Below are positions 18,416 to 27,981 of a stretch of 64,000 nucleotides of DNA, piece after piece. Numbering within the stretch: the stretch's first letter is position 1; each line of letters starts with the position of its first letter. The stretch is from UBA4465 sp002292365 (GTDB lineage: Bacteria > Bacteroidota > Bacteroidia > Cytophagales > Cyclobacteriaceae). A program made the translations under genes and the position numbers. The notes beneath the pieces are model-generated. The model worked only from the letters and a program-made list of their open reading frames with translations, had not been told where the DNA came from and ran no database searches. The stretch covers positions 1,116,001 through 1,180,000 of the forward strand of contig CALSQY010000001.1 of NCBI GenBank assembly GCA_943788615.1, given 5' to 3'.

Positions 18416-19612
18416 ATGCGCTTTTTCTTATTATGCATCTTGACTTATCCTTTGTCATTATTTGCCGATCCTACCGCTGATACGGTGATTATAGAGTTTG
18501 AGGATGAAACCCAAATCATCATTTATGCTGAGACCAGAGCACAATTGAAACAACTCAATGATTACAACATTAATCAGATTGTTTCGGATTTGAATAATGC
18601 TGTGGGTGGAAAGGAGTTACCAGATTATTATCATATAAAAAACAACTCTGGTAATAGATATTTAAAGGATTCAACCCTCATTTATGAAAGTGGGAAGGAT
18701 TTTAAGATTCGAATGGGTAATGTAACTCTTGTAATTGATGGGCTCAAAGAAGATCAAAGTTTAGAAGATAAATGGTATGAATTGGCAGATGAATTTTCAA
18801 ATTGGAATTATGAGGGAGGGCAACAATATCATTACGATAGTATTGAAGGTTTCACCAGAACCTCGAGAACCTATTATAAAAAAAAGCCATGGATTACTGA
18901 TTTGAAGCGTTATAGTTACGATGAAGATCAAGATAGAGGCACCCTTCATGATTTTAATATTGAAATGGGATTAAATAATTGGTTAGATAAAGGTGGAAGT
19001 CTCAATGGTCTTGCTGAGGACCGCTATTCGGTTAAACCCTGGGGCTCATGGTATTTTGGATTGGCCTCGGTCAATAAAACCCACCTTAAGAATTCTTTGT
19101 TTTTAGAATGGGGAGCAGGGTTAAGCTGGTACAATTGGAAATTGGAAGTTCCAAGTTATCAGATCACTAAAGCTACCACCCAAGTCAAATTTGCTCAGCC
19201 GGTCAATATAAGGGAGATAGATCCTATTAAGAGCAAATTGGTGGCGAGCTATTTGAATGTTTCATTGGTCCCTTTATTCGATTTTGCCCAAGGCACGCGT
19301 AAGGTCATCGTGAATGAAGCAGGTAGTTTTAAATGGAATAGGTCAAAAAAAATAGGCTTTCGAATAGGGGTAGGTGGTTACCTAGGCTATCGGATGTATG
19401 GACGTTCAAAATATGTGTATAAAGAAGATAATAAGTTAAGAAATAAAGAAAAAGACAAAGGGAACTTTTATTTGAGTAATGTGCGCTATGGACTCAGAGG
19501 TAGAGTTGGCTGGAAAGGAATGGATCTTTTTGTTAACTACGATTTAAATCAAGTTTTCACCAGTGGTAACGGGCCTGAGTTAAATGCCTTTTCCTTTGGG
19601 ATCATTCTGTAA
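18416..19612 (+). CDS. secreted beta-rich protein, possible outer-membrane barrel
   Basis: About 398 residues from the chosen ATG at 18416, which opens directly with a signal peptide (MRFFLLCILTYPLSLFADP). An upstream ATG at 18386 and a TTG at 18377 are in frame, but they place charged residues ahead of the signal. The C-terminal half alternates aromatic and polar residues (GSWYFGLASVN, GWKGMDLFVNYDLNQVF) and ends in a hydrophobic FSFGIIL, as outer-membrane barrels do. It is the third gene of the sigma operon, so it may be a target or sensor partner. I do not recognise a named family. Confidence 0.55.
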   Translation: MRFFLLCILTYPLSLFADPTADTVIIEFEDETQIIIYAETRAQLKQLNDYNINQIVSDLNNAVGGKELPDYYHIKNNSGNRYLKDSTLIYESGKDFKIRMGNVTLVIDGLKEDQSLEDKWYELADEFSNWNYEGGQQYHYDSIEGFTRTSRTYYKKKPWITDLKRYSYDEDQDRGTLHDFNIEMGLNNWLDKGGSLNGLAEDRYSVKPWGSWYFGLASVNKTHLKNSLFLEWGAGLSWYNWKLEVPSYQITKATTQVKFAQPVNIREIDPIKSKLVASYLNVSLVPLFDFAQGTRKVIVNEAGSFKWNRSKKIGFRIGVGGYLGYRMYGRSKYVYKEDNKLRNKEKDKGNFYLSNVRYGLRGRVGWKGMDLFVNYDLNQVFTSGNGPELNAFSFGIIL

Positions 19613-19635
19613 TTAGAAGTAGGCATTAAATTAAA

Positions 19636-19660
19636 GAGTGTCATTATGATGATTACACTC
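19636..19660. terminator. possible bidirectional hairpin between convergent genes
   Basis: GAGTGT (19636-19641) pairs with ACACTC (19655-19660) in the 72-base gap between two convergent genes. There is no clear U run, so this is a weak call. Confidence 0.25.
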
Positions 19661-19684
19661 GTACACATCAAGGCGTTTAGGGGA

Positions 19685-20923
19685 TCACCTTTTTTCGAAC
19701 ACCCTTACATAATCTATGATTAGTTTTTGAGAGGTGAGATCAGGATCTATACCTTGAGCACCACCCCAATTCCCACCCATGGCCAAATTAATAATCAAGT
19801 TATGTGCTTGATAAAAAGGCCACTCTAGGTCATTGGCTGTTTTGTCGTAGACATAAGAGGGCACTCCATCAATAAGGCCTAACATTTCATTTGGACTCCA
19901 CTCCATGGTGTAGGTATGAAAACTACCGACCATATCTGTAACCGGGGTAGTACTTGTTATCTGATTATTGCGTTTAAAATAATAAGCAGGAGTATGAACG
20001 GATAGATGGGCGATACCATCTCCCGAAAGTGGATGTATTTCATAACCGACATTCTCTAAAATATCTATTTCCCCACAATATGGCCAGGAGCCCTCATCAA
20101 CATAGCTATCTCCTAACAGCCATCCAGCGGCCCAATATCCTTTTTTGTTGGGAACACGAGCTCTAAATTCTATTTTCCCATACAAAAAGGAAACTTTACC
20201 TCTGGTAGTAAGACGGGCCGAGGTCCATATATTTGTTTGTGCTTCTTTAAGGGCCTCTATGATGAGGTTTCCTTCTTTTACTCTCGCATTTTTTTGATTT
20301 GCCTTGGTATAATATTGAATTTCGTCATTTCCCCACCCCCAATTGCCTACATCGAACACCCATTTTGAGGTATCTATCTCAGTTCCATTAAATTCATCAG
20401 ACCAGACCATGGCCCAGTCTTCACCCTCCATGCGCTGGGTATAGGTTTGAGGTGAGGATTCATGAATGGACATCAATTCAAATGTTATTTTTTGAATCTT
20501 AGCCACACCCTTGATATGTAATTTAATCTTATGTGCACCAGCATTCAAGGGACTCCCATATACAAGGCCATAACCAAGGTTTTTATCAAAGGAAATTTGG
20601 CCTGTAATCTTGTAGTGTCTTGCTTCTTTATTGTCTACATAATCTTCAAGATAAACAGTCGCATCGGAGTGACCGGAGCCATAAATTTTTACTTGATACC
20701 GTCCCGATTGAGGGACGTTCAAATCAAAAATGATCCAACCCTGATTTGCCGCATTAAATTGTCCATCTTCCACTTTTACATCTGTTGATATTTCGGAATA
20801 GTTAGTTGTAGAGAGTGATATGAGGTCTAATTCTTGAAATTGGACCTCCTTTTCTTGATGCAACGATTTAGCGGTACAACACATTAAAAAAATGAGAATA
20901 GGGGTAATTGATTTTAGGGTCAT
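19685..20923 (-). CDS. GH16 family beta-glucanase lipoprotein
   Basis: A 412-residue lipoprotein with signal peptide and Cys15/Cys16 near the lipobox (IFLMCCTA). Residues about 30-155 form a CBM6-like carbohydrate-binding domain (GRYQVKIYGSG). Residues about 170-412 are a GH16 catalytic domain with the signature GEIDILE (Glu285 nucleophile, Asp287, Glu290 acid/base). GH16 enzymes of this form usually cut beta-1,3/1,4-glucans such as laminarin. It overlaps the upstream sugar porter by four bases, so hydrolysis and uptake appear to be co-expressed. The exact glucan is unproven. Confidence 0.88.
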   Translation of the reverse strand: MTLKSITPILIFLMCCTAKSLHQEKEVQFQELDLISLSTTNYSEISTDVKVEDGQFNAANQGWIIFDLNVPQSGRYQVKIYGSGHSDATVYLEDYVDNKEARHYKITGQISFDKNLGYGLVYGSPLNAGAHKIKLHIKGVAKIQKITFELMSIHESSPQTYTQRMEGEDWAMVWSDEFNGTEIDTSKWVFDVGNWGWGNDEIQYYTKANQKNARVKEGNLIIEALKEAQTNIWTSARLTTRGKVSFLYGKIEFRARVPNKKGYWAAGWLLGDSYVDEGSWPYCGEIDILENVGYEIHPLSGDGIAHLSVHTPAYYFKRNNQITSTTPVTDMVGSFHTYTMEWSPNEMLGLIDGVPSYVYDKTANDLEWPFYQAHNLIINLAMGGNWGGAQGIDPDLTSQKLIIDYVRVFEKR

Positions 20924-22455
20924 TTGATCAATGCGGTTTCAAGTTCCTCCAAGGATTTTCCTTTGGTTTCTGGTAATATTTTTAATAAGACAAAGAAACC
21001 CACCGCAGCAATAGCACCAAAGATGAAGAAACTCATGGCGTTGCCTAAGTTTGATAACTCCCATGGAAATACAAGCTGTACGGCAGAGCTTATAAATGAA
21101 TTAACGAAGGCAACAATGCCAATGGCAATTCCCCTATATTTAATGGGATATAACTCAGACAATAAGACCCACATGACGGGTCCAAGTGAGAAGGCAAAGC
21201 AGGCAATAAATCCTAAAATACCTACAAGAATTAAAGTAGCATTTATTTGAGTCGCTGCCTCAAGAATTACGCCGTCGTTTTTAGAATAAGAACGGTTTCC
21301 CAAGACAGTTTTCATATCTTCTTTAAAGGCGACATCATTTTGGTAGATCTTACCCGCCAGAGGGATTAGATTTTGGGCTTTTTCAAATTTGAATTGGGCA
21401 ATATCTTGCGATGTGAGCTGATAAGTTGCTTGATTAAAGCCGAAGGCACATAAAAGCAAACTAAAAGCAATTCCAGCAGTACCAACCAACAGTAAGGGTC
21501 TTCTTCCTGCCCGGTCAATTAAGTACATCGCAATAAAGGTGAAAATGACAGTAACAGAGCTTAATAGAATACCGGATGAAAAAGCGGCATCGGTACCGAT
21601 CCCAGTTTGTTTAAAAATAGAGGTAGCATAAAAATAGATGGCATTTATCCCTGTAATTTGCTGTAAAACACCGATTACCAATCCTACGATCATAATAAAA
21701 CGTAAACTGGGTTTTAAAATATCGGTCCATTTGAATTGCTGTAGTTCTCTGTCTTTATCGATACTTTTTTCTATCGAAAATATTTCCTTTTCAGCCCTAT
21801 TTTTACCGTGAATTTGATTTAAGACTTGTTTGGCTTCTATATATTTATTTTTAAAATAAAGCCATCTGGGACTCCTTGGCACGAAGAATAATACCAGAAA
21901 ATAGAGCAGTGCTGGAAAGAGTTCTACACCGAGCATCCACCTCCATACATTCTCATCATTCAAGAATAAATGCTCAGGGCTATTGTATTTATTGAAAAAA
22001 TAATTACTCAAAAAAGCAGCAAAGAATCCCAAAACAATGTTTAACTGCTGTATTGAGACTAAAACTCCTCGATTTTCAGCCATTGAAATTTCAGCGATAT
22101 ACATGGGTGCTAAAATTAGAGCAGCACCAAATGCGAGCCCTCCAATCATTCTGGCCAGAGACAACATCTCATAGGTAATCGCATAAGCTGAGAGCAATGC
22201 CGATACGGCATAGAGAAAGGCAACCAATAAGAGCATTTTTTTTCGTCCCAAACGATCACTCAACCGCCCAGAAAAAATCATGGCAATCATGGCTGCCCAA
22301 GAAGGAGCACTGACCACCCATCCAATCTGCCCATCGGTTAAATTGAATTCAGGTCCGACGTAAGACATCACACCTGAAATAATACCCGCATCAAACCCAA
22401 ATAAAAATCCTCCGAGAGAAACGACAAAGGAGATGAACAGTAATTTTTTTGACAT
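20920..22455 (-). CDS. sugar porter family MFS transporter
   Basis: A 511-residue major facilitator of the sugar porter family with twelve membrane segments. Diagnostic motifs are GRLSDRLGRKKML after TM2, PRSPRWLYFK after TM6, QQITGINAIYFYATSIF in TM7 and the C-terminal PETKGKSLEEL. An unusually long loop of about 60 residues lies between TM9 and TM10. Family members are H+ symporters for glucose, xylose, arabinose or galactose. Coupling to the GH16 gene suggests glucose or a short glucan product. It leads its operon and is divergent from crtI. Confidence 0.88.
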   Translation of the reverse strand: MSKKLLFISFVVSLGGFLFGFDAGIISGVMSYVGPEFNLTDGQIGWVVSAPSWAAMIAMIFSGRLSDRLGRKKMLLLVAFLYAVSALLSAYAITYEMLSLARMIGGLAFGAALILAPMYIAEISMAENRGVLVSIQQLNIVLGFFAAFLSNYFFNKYNSPEHLFLNDENVWRWMLGVELFPALLYFLVLFFVPRSPRWLYFKNKYIEAKQVLNQIHGKNRAEKEIFSIEKSIDKDRELQQFKWTDILKPSLRFIMIVGLVIGVLQQITGINAIYFYATSIFKQTGIGTDAAFSSGILLSSVTVIFTFIAMYLIDRAGRRPLLLVGTAGIAFSLLLCAFGFNQATYQLTSQDIAQFKFEKAQNLIPLAGKIYQNDVAFKEDMKTVLGNRSYSKNDGVILEAATQINATLILVGILGFIACFAFSLGPVMWVLLSELYPIKYRGIAIGIVAFVNSFISSAVQLVFPWELSNLGNAMSFFIFGAIAAVGFFVLLKILPETKGKSLEELETALIK

Positions 22456-22703
22456 ATTTTTTTAGATTATTGCGAGTTTTTTTCTGGTTTATGTTCTACT
22501 TTCTATTAAAATAGAAACTCAATTTATATAGAAATTAGTTTGGGATTGATTTTGAAACCCAACGACTTAATTTTTAATTGAAATTGTTTAAGTGCAAGAT
22601 TTTCATGAAATAGTAGGATAAACATCATCTTTGTAGAAATATTGCAGTTTTTAGATGAACTTTTACTTGTTTTATTAAGTTAATTCAGGGTATTATTGTT
22701 TTT

Positions 22704-24179
22704 ATGCAAAAAGTTAACATAATTGGTTCTGGCTTTTCTTCTTTGTCTGCTGCATGCTATTTGGCCAAGGCCGGATTTGAGGTAGAGGTATTTGAAAAAA
22801 ACACATCTATAGGAGGAAGGGCTCGAAAAATGGTCAAAGAAGGATTTACTTTTGATATGGGCCCTAGCTGGTATTGGATGCCTGATGTTTTTGACAAATT
22901 TTTTCAAGATTTTGGAAATAAAACCTCAAATTTCTATGAATTGAAACGCCTCGCCCCGGCCTATCGGGTTTATTTTGAAGATGGTTCCTCAGTAGAGATC
23001 CCAGATTCATTAGAAGAAATTTTCAAAATATTTGAAAAAGAAGAAGCGGGAGCGGGTTACCTTTTAGCTAAATTTCTTGAAGATGCGGGCCATAATTATC
23101 GCATAGCTATTGAAAAATTGGTTTATAAACCAGGTATTTCTCCGCTTGAACTCGTGACCTATGAAACTGTCAAGAAGCTAGATCAGTTTGTCATGACCAT
23201 TAGCCATCAAATAAGGAAACGCTTCAAGAATCCAAAGCTCGTCAAAATTTTGGAATTTCCTGTGTTATTTTTGGGAGCTAAACCTCAAAATACGCCAGCA
23301 TTTTATAATTTCATGAATCATGCAGATTTCGTTTTGGGTACTTGGTATCCCATTGGAGGGATGTACAAAGTAGTAGAGGCCATTGAAAGTTTGGCTTTAT
23401 CACTGGGTGTGAAAATACATACAGGAAGTAATGTAGAAAAAATAGCGACAGAAAATGGTGTCGCAAATGGCCTGGTGATTGATGGAGTATGGACGCCCTC
23501 GGATGTTGTGCTTAGTGGGGCAGATTATCATCACACAGAAACGTTATTGCCTAGTAATCTAAGATCTTACAATGAATCTTATTGGGAGAAAAAAACATTT
23601 GCTCCGTCTTCACTATTGTTTTATGTCGGTTTTGATAAAAAACTAACTGGTATACTACATCACATGTTGTTTTTTGATACTGATTTTGAAGCCCATGCCA
23701 GTGAAATATATGACGACCCTAAATGGCCGAAGGCTCCTTTATTTTATGCCAGTTTTACGAGTCTGACCGATCCTTCAGTAGCTCCCGAGGGTAGAGAAAG
23801 TGGTTTTTTCCTCGTTCCTTTGGCACCTGACTTAGAAGATTCTGAAATCTTACGAGAAAAGTATTTTGATATGATACTCGCACGATTAGAAAAGTACACT
23901 AAGCAACCCATCAAAGCATTCATTTCCTTTAAGGAGTCCTATTGTCTCAACGATTTTAAGGAGGATTATAATTCTTATAAAGGAAATGCTTACGGACTGG
24001 CTAATACCTTATTCCAGACTGCATTTTTAAGGCCGAAAATAATGAGTAAAAAAGTAAAAAATTTATATTTTACTGGACAATTAACCGTCCCAGGACCCGG
24101 CGTACCCCCTTCTTTGATTTCTGGTAAAATTGCGGCGGAGCTGATTTCTCAAAACACGAGTAAACAAAGATTAACATGA
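22704..24179 (+). CDS. crtI: phytoene desaturase CrtI
   Basis: A 491-residue FAD-dependent desaturase. The N-terminal dinucleotide fold reads NIIGSGFSSLSAACYLA followed by the acidic VFEKN and GGRARK. The C-terminal bacterial-type desaturase signature is GQLTVPGPGVPPSLISGK. It converts phytoene to lycopene at the membrane. It heads a tightly overlapping carotenoid operon with crtB, an unknown gene, crtZ and crtYcd. The 248-base gap to the divergent sugar porter must hold its promoter; no LitR-type operator was identified there by eye. Confidence 0.92.
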   Translation: MQKVNIIGSGFSSLSAACYLAKAGFEVEVFEKNTSIGGRARKMVKEGFTFDMGPSWYWMPDVFDKFFQDFGNKTSNFYELKRLAPAYRVYFEDGSSVEIPDSLEEIFKIFEKEEAGAGYLLAKFLEDAGHNYRIAIEKLVYKPGISPLELVTYETVKKLDQFVMTISHQIRKRFKNPKLVKILEFPVLFLGAKPQNTPAFYNFMNHADFVLGTWYPIGGMYKVVEAIESLALSLGVKIHTGSNVEKIATENGVANGLVIDGVWTPSDVVLSGADYHHTETLLPSNLRSYNESYWEKKTFAPSSLLFYVGFDKKLTGILHHMLFFDTDFEAHASEIYDDPKWPKAPLFYASFTSLTDPSVAPEGRESGFFLVPLAPDLEDSEILREKYFDMILARLEKYTKQPIKAFISFKESYCLNDFKEDYNSYKGNAYGLANTLFQTAFLRPKIMSKKVKNLYFTGQLTVPGPGVPPSLISGKIAAELISQNTSKQRLT

Positions 24180-25015
24180 CGTTGTTGTACGATGAATTGA
24201 CCCAGGCGTGTAGCAAAGAAGTAACCCTAAAATACAGTACTTCCTTTTATAAGGCTGTAAACCTATTGTCTCCAATCATTCAACAAGACATTCATAATAT
24301 TTATGGGTTTGTGAGATTTGCAGATGAAATTGTAGATACCTTTCATGAGCACAATCAAGAGGAATTACTTAAGCAATTTGAAGAAGATTTTTATGCGGCA
24401 CTTAAGGTAGGAATTAGTTTAAATCCTATTCTCAATTCCTTTCAAAAAACGATTCTTAAGTATGATATTGACATATCCTTAATCGATGCTTTTATGCGAA
24501 GCATGAAAATGGATCTCTATAAATCGCAATATAGTACCCAGGAGGAGTATAAGCAATACATATATGGATCTGCTGACGTGGTCGGCTTGATGTGTCTTAA
24601 AGTTTTTGTCGAAGGTGATCAAAGCTTGTATGAATCACTAAAAGAAAGTGCCATGCGGTTGGGTTCAGCTTTTCAAAAAGTAAATTTCCTGAGAGATATC
24701 AAAAATGATCTAGATGTGTTAAATCGCTCTTATTTTCCCCAAGTGGACTTGGAGAATCTTGATGAACCATCTAAAGACGGTATTATCAAAGAAATACAGG
24801 AAGATTTTCAGGCAGCGAAAATCGGAATTGCACAGTTGCCTTTAGTTGCTAAATTAGGGGTTTATACTGCTTATTCATATTATTTCGAGCTTATGGTAAA
24901 ATTGAAAAAAACACCGTCATCAAGACTTTTGGAAACTAGAATAAGAGTGAATAATTTCATGAAAACTTATTTATTTTTTAAATCTTATTTAAAAGTTAAA
25001 TTTAATTTCGTTTGA
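24176..25015 (+). CDS. crtB: phytoene synthase CrtB
   Basis: A 279-residue squalene/phytoene synthase family protein. The first Asp-rich motif is DEIVDTFHEH and the second lies in NFLRDIKNDLDVLNRSYFP. It joins two geranylgeranyl diphosphates into phytoene. It overlaps crtI by ATGA and is followed by a gene starting within its own stop. No GGPP synthase or isopentenyl isomerase gene is in this cluster, so the precursor comes from elsewhere. Confidence 0.92.
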   Translation: MTLLYDELTQACSKEVTLKYSTSFYKAVNLLSPIIQQDIHNIYGFVRFADEIVDTFHEHNQEELLKQFEEDFYAALKVGISLNPILNSFQKTILKYDIDISLIDAFMRSMKMDLYKSQYSTQEEYKQYIYGSADVVGLMCLKVFVEGDQSLYESLKESAMRLGSAFQKVNFLRDIKNDLDVLNRSYFPQVDLENLDEPSKDGIIKEIQEDFQAAKIGIAQLPLVAKLGVYTAYSYYFELMVKLKKTPSSRLLETRIRVNNFMKTYLFFKSYLKVKFNFV

Positions 25016-25512
25016 AACTCATTTTTATTTGGTTCATATTAACAGCACTGTTTATTCCTGACTTGAGTATCAGGGAGGAATTTCACAGTCAAAAAATTAC
25101 GCAGGCTTATTTAGATGCATTACAATCAGATGCGCAATGGGATTTAAATCCTTTGGTAATGGCTTATGTAGGAGTCTCGGAGACCATGTTGGCAGAAAAT
25201 GCTTTCTGGCCTGGAGAAAAATGGAATTATTTCAATAGTGGTAAAGAAAAAATTGAAAAGGCGATTGATCAAAACAAAGACAACCCAGAATTAAGATACC
25301 TCCGACTGCTAGTTCAACTTAATGCACCTAGCTTTTTAAGCTATGATGAAAGTGTTGAAAAAGATTTGGAATTTTATATCAATAATATTTTGAATTCAGG
25401 ATTAAAAATGACGTGGATAAAAAAATTTTGTGACAATTTATTAAATGGTAAACATCTATCCGATTTACAACAGGGTCGGTTGAATGCTTTTTTACTTGAT
25501 ATAAATGATTAA
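25012..25512 (+). CDS. uncharacterised protein of the carotenoid operon
   Basis: A 166-residue protein with an N-terminal hydrophobic segment (IFIWFILTALFIPDL) that is probably a signal or anchor. The rest is helical and acidic, with GKEKIEKAIDQNKDNPELRYLRLL resembling a TPR-like helical pair. The best start is TTG at 25012, overlapping the crtB stop, since no ATG lies near the N-terminus. I recognise no enzymatic motif. Its conserved position inside a carotenoid operon suggests a role in assembly or membrane placement of the pigment pathway, but that is inference. Confidence 0.65.
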   Translation: MKLIFIWFILTALFIPDLSIREEFHSQKITQAYLDALQSDAQWDLNPLVMAYVGVSETMLAENAFWPGEKWNYFNSGKEKIEKAIDQNKDNPELRYLRLLVQLNAPSFLSYDESVEKDLEFYINNILNSGLKMTWIKKFCDNLLNGKHLSDLQQGRLNAFLLDIND

Positions 25513-25541
25513 TTTTGAATAGTTAAAATGTATTGGTCTCG

Positions 25542-25994
25542 ATGAACATCATTGCTTTTATAAGTACTTTCTTTTTTATGGAATTCGTAGCTTGGTTTGC
25601 CCATAAATACATTATGCATGGCCTATTTTGGAATCTTCATGAGGACCATCATACCAGAGAAAATGAGGTACACATTTTTGAACGAAATGACAGTTTCTTT
25701 TTGATTTTTGCCACCCCAAGTATGCTCTGCATCGTATTAGGTGCCCATTTCTCTATTTTTTATCTGATGGCTATTGGCTATGGTATCGCAGCTTATGGTC
25801 TTTGTTATTTTTTGGTGCATGACATCTTTATACATCAAAGAATAAAAATTTTCACCAGATCAAATAATGTTTATTTGCGTGCCATACGTAAAGCCCATAA
25901 AATACATCATAAAAACCGGACGAAAGAGGAAGGTGAGTGCTTTGGGATGCTACTGGTCCCACTCAAGTATTTCAAATCAGAGTGGAGCAAATGA
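25542..25994 (+). CDS. crtZ: beta-carotene hydroxylase CrtZ
   Basis: A 150-residue membrane di-iron hydroxylase. The four histidine clusters are present: H21-x4-H26, H33-x2-H36-H37, HDIFIH and HKIHH. It adds hydroxyl groups to both rings of beta-carotene, giving zeaxanthin. The ATG at 25542 is preferred over an in-frame TTG nine bases earlier. Its stop overlaps the start of the cyclase gene. Its place before a lycopene cyclase gene predicts zeaxanthin as the pathway product. Confidence 0.9.
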   Translation: MNIIAFISTFFFMEFVAWFAHKYIMHGLFWNLHEDHHTRENEVHIFERNDSFFLIFATPSMLCIVLGAHFSIFYLMAIGYGIAAYGLCYFLVHDIFIHQRIKIFTRSNNVYLRAIRKAHKIHHKNRTKEEGECFGMLLVPLKYFKSEWSK

Positions 25995-26695
25995 AGCATT
26001 ATTTATATTTGATAATAGATATTGTAACTATTTTTATACCTTTTTTTTTCAGTTTTCATCCTCGCATAGAATTTCATAAGAAATTCAAAGCTTTTTTTCC
26101 TGCTATGGTCCTCAGTGGGTGTGCTTACCTCAGCTGGGATATTTACTTTACTGTGCAAGGAATTTGGGGTTTTAACCCAGATTATCTCATGGTACTGCGT
26201 ATTTGGCAGTTGCCCATTGAAGAAGTGCTCTTCTTTATATGTATCCCTTTTGCTTGTGTTTTTTCTCATTACACATTGATAGCGATCTTTCCACAGGGTG
26301 GATTGTCCAAAGGAATGACTAATCTAATCAGTGCTTGTTTAGCACTGATTTTAGTGCTGATGGTGGTTTTCTTTTTTGATAAAACCTACACTGCTTTCAA
26401 TGCTTTTTTTACATTGACCATATTGGTATTCACTAGTGTATCAAAACCTATATTGTTGAGGAGGTTTTACATTGCTTGGGGCCTACTTATGTTGCCCTTT
26501 TTAATGGTCAACGGTGTGCTAACGGGTAGTTTAATTGATGCACCCATCGTATGGTACAATGATGCTGAGAATTTAGGTATCCGAATTTTTACCATTCCAG
26601 TAGAGGATGTATTCTACGGCATGGGCTTGGTTATGCTGAATATTTTATTGACTGAAACCTTTTTACCTAAAGCCTTAAAGTACAGACCTCGTTAA
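25991..26695 (+). CDS. lycopene cyclase CrtYcd (heterodimer-type, fused)
   Basis: A 234-residue protein with about six or seven membrane segments. It carries two copies of the CrtYc/CrtYd signature: LPIEEVLFF in the first half and IPVEDVFYG in the second. Actinobacteria encode these halves as separate genes; here they are fused, as is common in Bacteroidota. It cyclises lycopene to beta-carotene. The start at 25991 overlaps the crtZ stop as ATGA; an upstream GTG at 25937 lies within crtZ and is less likely. Its stop overlaps that of the convergent photolyase gene. Confidence 0.88.
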   Translation: MKHYLYLIIDIVTIFIPFFFSFHPRIEFHKKFKAFFPAMVLSGCAYLSWDIYFTVQGIWGFNPDYLMVLRIWQLPIEEVLFFICIPFACVFSHYTLIAIFPQGGLSKGMTNLISACLALILVLMVVFFFDKTYTAFNAFFTLTILVFTSVSKPILLRRFYIAWGLLMLPFLMVNGVLTGSLIDAPIVWYNDAENLGIRIFTIPVEDVFYGMGLVMLNILLTETFLPKALKYRPR

Positions 26696-27981
26696 TCTTG
26701 ATGAGAAGTAAGGCCTATTTTATAGGTACTCAAGGCTCTTTCACGAGCTAATTTATGGTCAACCATTGGGGGGACATAGTCAAAGGAATCTAATTCAGGG
26801 ATCCATTTTTTTACATAAATTCCTTTGCCATCGAATTTTTGTTGTTGAGAAGTTGGATTAAATACCCTAAAATAAGGGGTAGCATCACAGCCCGTACCTG
26901 CCGACCATTGCCAGTTACCGTTATTCGAAGAAAGCTCATAATCTAAAAGTTTTTGAGCAAAATAGGCTTCGCCCCAACGCCAATCAATGAGTAAATGTTT
27001 ACAAAGAAAACTTGCAGTGACCATTCGCACGCGATTATGCATATATCCCGTGGCGTTCAATTGTCTCATGCCCGCATCAACCATCGGATAACCCGTCTTA
27101 CCTGCACACCATTTTTCAAATTCCTGTTCATCATTTCTCCATACAATGCTATTGTATTTCACCTTAAAGTTCTCAGTGACTACCCTTGGAAAATGGTAGA
27201 TTATTTGCATGAAAAATTCGCGCCAGATCAATTCACTTAAAAAGACCGCATCTGTTTCTTTAAGCGTACCGATTATTTTCCGAACACTGACACTCCCAAA
27301 TCTCAAATGTGGACTCAGATAGCTTGTATTATCGGTACAGGGTAAGTCTCTACTTTTGATGTATTCGCTCAGTGATGAGAGATCATAAGGCTTGACCTTT
27401 ATGGTGGCAACTTTGAAATTCATACTACTCAAAGCAGGTACAACTTGCGTTTTTTTATAGAGGGCTTTGAAGTTTGAAGCTTCAGATGGTAACATTTCTT
27501 TGCTGAAATGAGAAAGCCATTTATTTTTATAGGGAGTAAAAACAGTATAAGGTTTGCCATCTGCCTTTAAAATTTCATTTTCTTCAAAAATGACCTGATC
27601 CTTGAAGATATGTAAAGCAATACCATTTTCTGAGAGTAATGTGGCAATTTCTTGATCTCTTTTCCGTGCATAGGGTTCATAGTCTTTATTAATGAACACG
27701 GAGGAGATGTCGTAACTCTCTAACAAAGACTTCCAAACATTAAGTGGATTACCAAACATACATTGTACTCCACTTTCAAATTGATGAAGGCTTGAGTTGA
27801 TATCTGTTAATAAATCATGAATAAAACCCAATCGGGCATCTTTTTTTGGCAAATCGGATAAAATATCTTGATCAAATATAAATATGGGAAGTACTTGGTT
27901 ACCTGATTTTAACGCTGCATGAAGCGCAGTGTTATCTTCAAGTCGAAGATCTCTTCGAAACCAAAAAATAGCAATTTTCAT
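26692..27981 (-). CDS. phrB: deoxyribodipyrimidine photolyase (class I CPD type)
   Basis: A 429-residue photolyase with an N-terminal antenna domain (WFRRDLRLEDNTALHAA) and a C-terminal FAD domain. The FAD/DNA motifs are GYPMVDAGMRQL, GYMHNRVRM, the Trp-rich NNGNWQWSAGTG and PYFRVFNP. It repairs UV-induced cyclobutane dimers using light. It is the last gene of a minus-strand run from the SRPBCC gene to here, so it is probably co-regulated with the light-responsive genes. The length and motifs are canonical, which is useful as a contrast to the three divergent relatives at 36303-41096. Confidence 0.92.
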   Translation of the reverse strand: MKIAIFWFRRDLRLEDNTALHAALKSGNQVLPIFIFDQDILSDLPKKDARLGFIHDLLTDINSSLHQFESGVQCMFGNPLNVWKSLLESYDISSVFINKDYEPYARKRDQEIATLLSENGIALHIFKDQVIFEENEILKADGKPYTVFTPYKNKWLSHFSKEMLPSEASNFKALYKKTQVVPALSSMNFKVATIKVKPYDLSSLSEYIKSRDLPCTDNTSYLSPHLRFGSVSVRKIIGTLKETDAVFLSELIWREFFMQIIYHFPRVVTENFKVKYNSIVWRNDEQEFEKWCAGKTGYPMVDAGMRQLNATGYMHNRVRMVTASFLCKHLLIDWRWGEAYFAQKLLDYELSSNNGNWQWSAGTGCDATPYFRVFNPTSQQQKFDGKGIYVKKWIPELDSFDYVPPMVDHKLARERALSTYKIGLTSHQD

